DNA of 64,000 nucleotides from Margaritispora aquatica (taxonomy: Eukaryota; Ascomycota; Leotiomycetes; Helotiales; Discinellaceae): assembly GCA_007644065.1 (NCBI GenBank), contig VJWN01000007.1, forward strand, positions 868,001 through 932,000, in the 5' to 3' direction. The notes beneath the pieces are model-generated. The model was not told where the DNA came from, did no database searches, and saw only the letters and a program-made list of their open reading frames with translations. Both the position numbers and the translations under genes were made by a program. Shown here one piece after another: positions 55,383-64,000 of this stretch; within the stretch, counting starts at the first letter, position 1, and each line of letters opens with the position of its first letter.

Positions 55383-56730
55383 ATGCCAGATCAAGGATAC
55401 CCCCAAAGCGGCAAGCGCTTCGAGCCCAAGGACATGCTCTTCCGCTACTTAGGCAACACAGGTCTCAAGGTCTCGGTGCTCGGTCTTGGCGGCTGGCTCA
55501 CATACGGTAGCGATAATGGTGTCGCGGAGGTGGAACAAACGGCTGCTTGCTTGCAGGAGGCGTGGGACCATGGCATCAACTTCTTCGACACTGCTGAGGT
55601 ATATGCTGAGGGAAAGTCGGAGGTAATCATGGGCAAGGCGTTGAAGAAGTGTGGATTTGAAAGGGATGATTATGTACTTACTACGAAGTTGCACTTTGGT
55701 GATGGTATGTGGTATTTTTGTGTTATCTTTTGCGAGGGAGTTGAGAAACTGTAAGAGTGAAATATGTGCTAACAAGATGTTTACTGTGTAGGCAATGGCT
55801 TCCCCAACAACCACGGGCTGTCTCGCAAGCATATTATCGAAGGAATGAAGCGCTCCCTTACGCGTCTTGATCTCCCTTCTGTTGATGTTGTAAGTACCTT
55901 TATAGTTTCTTGTGAAGATACCTTAAGGTCAACCGAGGCTTATTAATATTGGTTCTGGGACATGCTTTGAACACTCACCTCACAACTTTCAAACCTTCAT
56001 CACTATCTCATGTGTGTTTTCTACCAAGTGGATATACTAATTCTCATCCCAGGTATACGCCCACCGCTCTGATTTCTACAATACTCCAATGGAAGAGACC
56101 GTCCGCGCCTTCAACACACTCATTGAGCAAGGCCACGCCCACTACTGGGGCACATCAGAATGGACAGCCTTCGAGATCGAGCACGCTCACCACGTCGCCA
56201 CACGTCTAAACCTTATCGCCCCCGTTGTGGAGCAGCCAGCCTATCACATGTTCCGCCGGGAGAACTTCGAGAAGGAGCTACGGCCCATCTACAAGCTCTA
56301 CAACTACGGCACTACCATCTGGTCGCCACTCGCACAGGGCATTCTGACCGGAAAGTACAACGACGGCATCCCGGCTGGCTCACGCTTTGCTACCATCTCC
56401 AAGTCTGAGGCTGAGAAATTCGAGTCCGCCGAGACGAAGGCACAGATCGAGAAGGTCAGGAGCTTAACCAAGGTCGCGGAAAAATTGGGCGGCTCGGTCG
56501 CCAGTCTGGCGTTGGCGTGGGTCCTGAAGAACCCAAATGTTAGTGTGGCGATTCTGGGAGCAACAAAGGCCGAGCAGATCACCCAGAACGTGAAGTGTCT
56601 TGAGCTGCTGCCAAAGATGGATGATGCCGTTATGGCCGAAATCGAGGAGATTTTGGCGAACAAGCCACAGATTATGGGGACAGCTCCAGCGTCAAGAGAT
56701 ATCATGACTTTGAATAAGGCCCTGATGTGA
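55383..56730 (+). CDS. Aldo-keto reductase, Kv-channel beta-subunit-like
   Basis: Exons are 55383-55704, 55792-55889 and 56053-56730, with introns of 87 and 163 nt; the product is 365 residues. The AKR core is clear: [20 protein letters not shown], then [18 protein letters not shown] with the catalytic Asp and Tyr, [10 protein letters not shown] with Lys, and DVVYAHRSD with His across the second splice. Cofactor-binding segments are [14 protein letters not shown] and [19 protein letters not shown], with the NADP(H)-binding ILGATKAEQ near the C-terminus. The GTSEW and [13 protein letters not shown] features are those of Kv-beta-type AKR6 proteins. Fungal members are cytosolic NADPH-dependent reductases of undefined substrate. 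The unusually long second intron was checked for an exon; none was found. Confidence 0.92.
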
Positions 56731-57762
56731 GTTGGAGATCGGTGGTCATGTGAGAATACTTGAGGAGATGAACCCTGGATATTACAAGTAGAAACATATA
56801 GACAGATTAGACAAGCACTTGCTTAACGAAATTTTCAACCAAACAATGTATACTGTACTTATTGTCAATTCACAACCGCGACATTCAATTGCCTGTACGT
56901 ACTGATACAGGGTAGGAGATAAGTAGGGTACGATATGCCTAAGGTTCTCAACTCAGCTTTTTCCATGGCCTCTGCCGGAACCTCGCTTACGAAAAGGGGG
57001 GTCGTTTGAACTATTCCTCATTTCCGCCTAGATTTCAATCAACCCTCCAACCCTCCGAATCAGTACAATCAACGACATAGATCAAACTTCAATCTAAACC
57101 ATTCACAGAAACTCTACCATGTCTCATCCCTCTCCGCATCCAGCTGTACAGTTGCGTATCAAATTTTTGCTTTGAAGTGAAGGAAGGTATCGGTCCCGGA
57201 TAGTGAAGGGGATTTTTGTGCGAGACATTTTCATATGCGAGTATCGATCACAGGAAATCAAACTCTGTACAGCGCATCAGTTTTCATGAAGACGGATGAT
57301 AACTCTATCTTGATGTTGGGGCGTGCCAGTGTGGAAGTGTGGCATTCAGGGGTTGAATCCTATTCTCGAAAAGCGAAATACTCTCAACCACGCTACCCTC
57401 CCCCTTTCGCCCCTTTACCCGTAGTAAAAGATCGGATGCCAGCAGAAAACCTTTTAACTGATTGATTAGTAGCTCTTAACCAGAACAATTGGGGAAGACA
57501 GGAGCCCCTTGTTAGATTGCATTTGGCCTCAAATCGTAAACTCTGACTGGTAAGAGCATGTAGAGCGCACATATGCTGAGCATTGAATGCAAAGTAAACG
57601 ATTCACGGGTAAACTTTTTAGACATATAATATTGAATTACATAGCGCTCAGACTTGAGCGGTCTCTCTTTCATTACACATAAAACGCATCGACTCCAGCC
57701 TCCCACCACCGCATCCACCCTGTCCGTATTTTACAGTACATTACCTATACAGCCTCGACCTC
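56731..57762. other. Convergent intergenic region
   Basis: About 1 kb. The open frame 57235-57465 has a true ATG but no recognisable domain. No repeats or RNA genes are evident. Confidence 0.4.
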
Positions 57763-59453
57763 TCATACACCAACACTCTGCCTCCTCCCGCTCCTGCCAG
57801 AGCTAATGTGCACGCTCCCAGGTTTCTGCGTCACGAAGCCCAAGTGTCCCTTATCCAGATCCTGGGCGCTGCCATTCCCACTACCCTGAATGATCAGGTC
57901 GCTCTCACTTCCATCATCGCCACGATTCATCTCGATTGAGTTCCGCACGTTGATCTGCAGCCTCGTGCCCTTGAGGCCGTTCTCCCGATCCATCTTGTCC
58001 ATGCGGTAGTCGTCGTCGCCGGACATGCTGGCTAGGACGCGCGACTGCTTGCGCACGGCCGAGCTGGTGCCGTAGCCGGAGGGCTGGCTGTCGATGCGGC
58101 GCAGGATGACCTGTGAGACGAAGGCTTTGAGGGCGGGGACGGAGCCGCAGATGATGGCGATGTTGATTTCGAGGCCGGACCAGAGCGCGATGTCAACACC
58201 GCTCACTGTGAAGGCGGATGTTAGTGTATTTTAATTTTAGAGAATCAAGAGGGTCGGAGAATGGGGTTTCGCGAGAATAAGTGGTGTGACTAACCTGGCT
58301 GGTTCTCTGCAGGCCCTTTGACATTGTCGTACAATGCTTTCAAACGAATGATGGAGACAATGGAGATTCTGCTGTGTGTAAGTATACTTCAAACCCAACG
58401 ATTCGGAATAATAGCTTGACTTACAAGAATCCACAAGCAAAAATAGACATGAGAATGACTCTCTGCTTCCTGTTACAGTGTCAGTACACAATTCTGATGT
58501 AGCGTGTTCAAGCACTGGTCATGAGACGAATTGTTCGGCTCCAAAGCGCCACAAACTACGACCTCGAGTTTTACAAAGTCGCACAATGAATTGGTGGAAC
58601 ATACTCATTTATTTGCAAATTCCTCAGAAAGAACATAGGGATCGCCAGCAAGAATAGATCATTCAAGATGTTGAAGCTCGAAATGGTGAAGTTGAGCGGC
58701 GCATTGCCAATGCACTTTCCGTCTGAGAATACATTCCAAGCCTTGCTGATGGGTTTGCAGTAGAACAGACTGGCAAGCACAGTGAACATCCCACAGACCA
58801 GAATCCATGCCATCAGCGCCTTAATCATCTTCTTTCCATTTTGCGTGCTGAAGAGACGGTAGGATTGAAGCGTGATCGAAAGCTTGTAAAGTGTTTGCGT
58901 GAGGTTGTAGAGGGGGATGGTGGCGTATAACGACTAGGAAGATATGTGAGGATTTGTTCTTCACAGCAGACGTAACGAGATTCACAGGGGGTGCAAATCC
59001 TAAACTTACAGCGAGAAATCCTGTCAAAGTAGCTAGATCTACTGGTAATCCGAGCCCATACTTGATTTCTGCTTGGGTTAGAAGACAGTATCTTGATGAG
59101 GATGAAGCTTATACTCACGGAACACGACGCTGATGAGAAAGAGGATCGATGTGACCTATGTAAAGTAAGTGTTCATTCTTTGAACCTTCCAGATCCTCCT
59201 ATTTGAAGATCGCTTCCTCTTCAATTAACATGTTGATCTCATCATCGATCGAAGATCTTTGTCTGAGATCAGTGTTGGTGCTTACCATAGCGCTCAACAT
59301 CAGCCAGTCATCCCATCCTATCCTTTTCACCAACACCGCCCTGGTATAAAACCTGGCCATCATGACAATCAATGCCAAAATTGTCCATAGGAATGTGTTC
59401 ACAACCATAGCATGGTTGCGCTCCACCACTGGAATACCAGCTAGATACCACAT
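57763..59453 (-). CDS. SAT4/PTH11-type fungal rhodopsin-like membrane protein
   Basis: Seven exons: 59453-59286, 59155-59119, 59071-59010, 58933-58605, 58469-58425, 58371-58295 and 58205-57763; the product is 386 residues. Two of the exons are only 37 and 45 nt. The family signature is visible throughout: ARFYTRAVLVKRIGWDDWLM, EIKYGLGLPVD, then LYATIPLYNLTQTLYKLSIT and FYCKPISKAWNV. It continues with CIGNAPLNFTISSFNILNDL and VSIIRLKALYDNV, and ends the membrane part with LWSGLEINIAIICGSVPALK. Seven TM helices are expected. The cytoplasmic tail is long and charged. Relatives include PTH11-like receptors that sense surfaces, but most are uncharacterised and ligand identity cannot be inferred. 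No CFEM domain is present. The start ATG precedes the first helix. Confidence 0.88.
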
Positions 59454-61491
59454 ACTGATAGTTGAAGCTATCGAAAGGAACGTGATTGAAAGATAGAGAG
59501 AAGCTGCTCGGAAAGTCCTGGAAGGCGAAGCAGCGAAGGTGTGGATCTGCTCAGTATAAAGACACTTCGAACCACATAAGAACGAACCTAGACACGATAA
59601 TGCTGATCGGCCGCACAATCAGAAATTGTTCCATCACCACGGACTCCGTGAAGACGCAGATGTCAGCCAATAGCGTGATACTTCGTACTCAAAAATATTC
59701 ATTACTATGCATGACAAGGACTGATTTGTTCACAAGAGGTAGGCTTCTCGTCTTCCATGCAGTTCCCTTTCAAGGCAATCCCCTGAACACGTCTGGACAT
59801 GACGCCCAGTGCCGGCAGTTGCAGAAATGGTTTCATACCAAAGACTTCTGTCCTGATTGAACTTCGGCTCGCTAGGCTATCAAATGCAGCTTGATCCTCC
59901 CATGACTTCTTCGGGTGAAGGCTTCCCTTCACCTGGCCTGCAAGTATCCTTTATCAAGTTCACCCATGCTTTCTCTTGAGTTGCCCGTTAGTAGCCAATG
60001 GGTAGCCCTTGACCTTGACCAGAATAGCATGTTCGTTCGGTCAATATTACTTCTTCCCTAATGTAATATTTCGAATGTGCGTCTGCAATCACAACATCAT
60101 CTTTTGACGGTGTCTTGAAAGATTCGCTATCTCCACGAAAAGCGATGCTGTGTTTCCTTTGCAGTGTGGAAATTGTGATCATTGAGCATTCACGCTGATT
60201 TGATTGGCTATTCCAAACGAGACTGAAACTTAGGTGCTTTCTTTTTCAAATGGACGAGCATTAAACAATTCCCCGGTCGAGCTCAGCCGTTGAACCGACT
60301 CTCATATCATGAAACCCTGATGCCTGCAAGAAGTAATCAATTATCAATCTCTACCTGGTCAAAGTATCTGCTTTCTGGAAGGGGAAGACGAGAGCCGAAG
60401 AATACCAATTGTCATGATTCTCGTGCAATAAACAGGCGCGTCCCTGATTCGTTGCATTGCGGAGGTTCTGGTAGAGATCTGGTTCCAAATATACCATTAT
60501 CGTAGCAACATCCCTACGAGTGCAAGATCGTCCCAAGGCACCGGGAAAATGCAATGCTGAAGAAGTATTTTCATTGGGAACTTCGACCCGGTGAATGTTA
60601 CAATCGGTGATACAAATTGGTGCCGTGTGCAATGGTGGCTTGTCGCACGCACATGCAGCAGCAGCTAGCGAGACCTGGGCCAACTTGGGACTTCTCTTTC
60701 AGAAATGCTTCTGGGGTTCGTAGCAATGCGATCCTGCTTGCAGTGTTTGAAGGACAGGAGTAGCGAGCGCAATCAATTTGTCTTAGGTTCTGATATCAGT
60801 CGCAAAATACCTTAGATGAGTCTGGAGAGATATCTCGACACGAACGTCAAAACCTCGAGTTGTATTAAATTTCCAGCACACTCGTAGAGAATTTTTCTGA
60901 GCCGATTCTGACATTCGGTTGAGAATAGGTCAAAATCCAATGTTACATTCGCATTCCCAATAGTTTGTGTTTCTGGGTTGCAGCTCGGCAAAATGTGATG
61001 AAGTTGAAAACTCAAAATATCGATGTACATGGGTATAAACGAATGAAGTAAGCAAAATTCCCCATGGGGCCCGTTGCATTGGAAAACACCTGATATTTTC
61101 ATGGTACGGAGGTACTTAGTCCCAGTCCTACCTCAACCCCGACCGGTACCGGGGGTGTGCATCCCGGCAACTAGGGTGGTACACCCTTGACGGAGACGAC
61201 GCTTGTTGGATGGGTGGCATGCACCTGTTTGAGGCAAGATAGACTGTGGCGTTGTGATTCGTGAAGTTGCGAGAACGCCTTCTCGGCATCTAATTCACCC
61301 CCAGTACGTACAATGTACCTAGCGAACCTCGATTGTCCAAAAACGTGGGCAGGGAGCACAATATCATCCACATCCTGTCATTACTTCGTCCTCTTTGTCG
61401 CACACACTTCTTCTCATTCTCGACTTTTGGGCAGGTTTTCTGTTGTTGTCGTTTTTCTCTTGAACATATTATCCGGCTGCCATTTTCAAAG
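59454..61491. other. Intergenic between divergent SAT4-type and MFS genes
   Basis: About 2 kb. The open frame on the minus strand 61102-60812 has a true ATG and 96 codons with three cysteines but no domain; it is left uncalled. A GGTACCGGGGGT-type GC-rich patch lies near 61140-61160. The last 100 bases before 61492 are T/C-rich leader. Confidence 0.4.
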
Positions 61492-63543
61492 ATGTCAGAC
61501 GTAGCCAACCCTCCTCACGCTGAGGCTGCTGGCGCTGAGAAACCTCCTATGACACCGGACAGCTCAAGTATATCCGAGAAGGGCATTACCGAGAAAGGTG
61601 CGAATGTCGAAACTCGTGTCTCTGAGCCAGTTGGACATGGAGAAGAGCATGGAGATGCCCAACCGCATCTTCACGCAAAGACTTTCCTCGCAGTGTTCGC
61701 GGTCTTCATGATCTATGCTGCGCAGTTGTTTGCAATTGTTGGTGCTGGTACTGTAAGTATTCTTGAATCCGTCAAAAGAAATTGTTCAACCACTGACGAT
61801 CAACGCTTTATAGCAAGGAGTGGCCATTTCAGGACACTTTGGACGATCTGGAGATGTCACCTGGGTGGTTGCACCGATCACCATCATGACAACTGTCCTT
61901 GGTCCAATCATCTCTCAAGCAAGCGACTATTGGGGACGAAAGTGGTTTCTCATAATCCCAACACTGTTTGGTGCCCTGGGATCTGTTGTTGTATCCAGAG
62001 CGACGAGCATGAGTATGGTCATTGCAGGTACCGCCCTGATTGGTGTAGCTTTCGGTGCTCAACCACTTCTGCATACTGTCGCTTCTGAGGTTCTACCACG
62101 TCGATGGAGATCATGGGCACAGGCAATTGTAAGCCGCCATATATCAAAGTGCTTGAATGTTGCTAACTCTATCTTAAGATCATGATCTCGAATGTCTTTG
62201 GCGCCGTACTTGGATTGGTGGTAGGAGGACAGCTTAACCGTCATGGGGATCCAAATGGCTTCCGAAACTACTTCTACATCGCCATTGGACTATTTGCTCT
62301 CACAGCAATCATCTGCACATTCACCTATAACCCTCTTCCAACAAAGTCACAGACAGCATTCACCTTTAACGAGAAGCTTGCGCGTCTTGATTGGGTTGGC
62401 TATTTCTTGGAGGCTTCCGCTATCGTGCTTTTTAGCTTGGGACTCTTTTGGTCGCAAAATCCATTCCCATGGTCAGATGCCCATGTGTCAGCGACATTTT
62501 CTATTGGTGTTGCTCTGGGTATCGCTTTGGTCGTGTATGAAACCAAGTTCAAGAAGGATGGAATGTTCCATCATGGACTTTTCAGCAACAACCGCAACTT
62601 CACGGTTTCCATTATCTGCGTGTTCTGCGAAGGACTTGCATTTTTCGCTGCCAATGTCTATTTCTCATTCCAGGTATGCCAAGACAACTCTGAAGATTGA
62701 GGTGCAATACTAACAGGAATCTAGAGCGGCGTTCTGTATGAGACTGATACCCTTCTCATTGGTGTTCAATTTGCCTTGACCTTCATATCGTGCTTTTTTG
62801 CTTCTTTGCTGGTTGGTATGTACTGTGCCATCAAGAAGCAAGTTAAGTGGGCAGCTTTCGTCGCATTTGTCATCTTCACAGCATTCTTCGCTGGTATGGC
62901 CTCGACAACTACATCCAGTCGTACAGCAGTCTGGGGCTTCCCTGTTCTACTTGGCTTCGGCTTGGGAATGTGCCTCATCCTCCTTGTTACCGTTGCTCAG
63001 CTATCAACACCACCTGAGCTCATCGCTACTGCAAGTGGCCTGATGATCAGTGTCCGGTCTCTTGGTGGAACTGTCGGGCTTGCGATCTGTGAGTCCTCTG
63101 TGCAAGCCATTAAATTCAGGTGATTTCTAATAAGGATCAATAGACAATACTGTTTTCAACAGCGCCATGAACCATCTCCCAAGCAATGTCGCTGAAGCTG
63201 CTATCGGAGCCGGTCTCCCAGCTTCTTCTGCTACTCAATTCGTGGTCGCCCTTACTGGCCAGAACACGACCGCACTCTTAGCAACTCCAGGCGTCAGTCC
63301 TTCCATAATTGGAGCTGGAGCCGGCGCTCTGTTGGACACCTATCTTAAGGGATTCCACAATGTTTGGTTCACTGCTCTTCCCTTCGTGGCTGTTGCTGCT
63401 ATCGGTATGCTCTCCCTTCACCTCTCTACTATTTCATCAGCTAATTTTCATAAGCTACCCTATTCCTCATTGACCCCACTGAAGAGTTTACCAACAGCAT
63501 TGATGCTCCAGTTGAGAAAGATGAGGATCTGTATTCTCTGTAA
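61492..63543 (+). CDS. MFS transporter, TRI12-like family
   Basis: Exons are 61492-61752, 61814-62128, 62179-62673, 62725-63088, 63144-63404 and 63455-63543; the product is 594 residues. A polar N-tail of about 65 residues (PPHAEAAGAEKPPMTPDSSS) precedes the membrane domain. MFS motif A is SQASDYWGRKWFLIIPTLFG. Further family sequence is SVVVSRATSMSMVIAGTALI, GVAFGAQPLLHTVASEVLPR, then FNEKLARLDWVGYFLEASAI. The second half has VWGFPVLLGFGLGMCLILLV and ASGLMISVRSLGGTVGLAIY. About 14 TM helices are expected. The acidic C-tail is SIDAPVEKDEDLYSL, restored across the last splice. The family includes the trichothecene exporter TRI12 and siderophore-type pumps; substrate is not predictable. No secondary-metabolite genes lie nearby. 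Confidence 0.92.
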
Positions 63544-64000
63544 AAAGAAGACTGGTTTATTTCAGGCTGTAAATTGCTTTTCGTTTCATTCGTTACCGAC
63601 CATAGTTCTCGAGCAATAGATAGATAGATGCCATCTGTCTCTGATGTGCCACACTAAGATAACACTTTTAATATGAGACATTCTTGTACAATCAAATTGT
63701 GTCGTGATAATCGTGATACCAATCGGCAAACTGTGGTCGAGATCGCCAAGCCGTCGCACAATCGGAATGCGAGAGAGTTGTGCAACTTCCGGCAGTGTCA
63801 AGTTATGTTATGTGCAACAAACCTCGCATTCCCGCCCGTCCAACCAGTGTAACGGCTCAAAGGTAGGGGAGTGCAAATTCTGATTCGGTCCGCAATCCGT
63901 ATGGTGTGGAATAACTTGCCGAAGGGCTTATGTAGACTTGATTGGCTCTGGGAGCATCATCTTGTCAAGAAACCACTGGTATTGAATATATCGAAATGGA
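63544..64000. other. 3' flank of the MFS gene, no gene seen
   Basis: About 460 bp to the window edge. A short minus-strand open frame (63586-63801) lacks support. A new gene may begin beyond the edge. Confidence 0.4.

Noticed and set aside
60812..61102. Minus-strand 96-codon ORF
   Set aside because: It has a true ATG but no signal peptide, no domain and no supporting promoter or splice features.
44136..63543. Secondary-metabolite cluster around the MFS, AKR, SDR and GH3 genes
   Set aside because: No synthase, cyclase, NRPS, PKS or cluster regulator is present. The genes are separated by housekeeping genes.

Overview
The window looks like nuclear DNA of a filamentous ascomycete (Pezizomycotina). 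Genes are split by many short introns of about 47-85 nt with GT...AG ends and CTAAC/CTAAT-like branch sites. The gene set includes a HET-domain gene, F-box-like genes, a fungal SAT4/PTH11-type membrane protein, a CBM1 cellulose-binding protein, a TRI12-like transporter and an RGS-LOV photoreceptor. The RGS-LOV architecture is best known from BcLOV4 of Botrytis cinerea, so a leotiomycete (Helotiales) is my best guess; this is inference, not proof.

Layout. 1-2.2 kb: the 5' part of a SEH1 nucleoporin (minus) diverges from a truncated F-box-like gene. 2.2-4.5 kb: a full-length F-box/zinc-motif gene, a small hypothetical ORF and a decayed coding segment. 4.5-9.8 kb: a long gene-poor stretch of low-complexity DNA that ends in a pyrimidine-rich leader. 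9.8-11.6 kb: a single-pass membrane SH3 protein. 13.5-16.9 kb: a HET-domain gene and a three-TM protein. 19.7-24.6 kb: the RGS-LOV photoreceptor and exonuclease V (EXO5). 25.5-27.3 kb: a tail-anchored F-box-like protein convergent with a short-chain dehydrogenase. 28-31.7 kb: a secreted CBM1 protein whose best model needs a 5-nt microexon, then ALG9. 32-36.2 kb: NAF1, divergent from ALG9, and a membrane-anchored HODM/DUF3445 protein. 38.5-39.4 kb: an Mpv17/PMP22 protein. 41.3-47 kb: a UBC7-type E2 and a secreted GH3 beta-glucosidase. 49.6-54 kb: the augmin subunit HAUS6, a third large F-box-like gene and a small hypothetical gene. 55.4-59.5 kb: a Kv-beta-like aldo-keto reductase and a SAT4-type membrane protein. 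61.5-63.5 kb: a TRI12-like MFS transporter.

How the genes relate. There is no biosynthetic cluster and no operon. Housekeeping genes (nuclear pore, snoRNP assembly, N-glycosylation, ubiquitin conjugation, mitochondrial DNA maintenance, spindle assembly) alternate with accessory fungal genes for plant cell-wall use, recognition, light sensing and efflux. The most distinctive items are the RGS-LOV protein, which couples blue light to G-protein signalling in one chain, and the 5-nt microexon inside the CBM1 fold. Other notable items are the F-box-like family (one truncated copy, one reduced to a membrane-tethered form) and decayed or duplicated segments near 4.2 kb, 36.7 kb and 54.3-54.8 kb. All exon boundaries were read by eye from splice consensus and frame continuity. 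Each complete multi-exon model closes to a whole number of codons.
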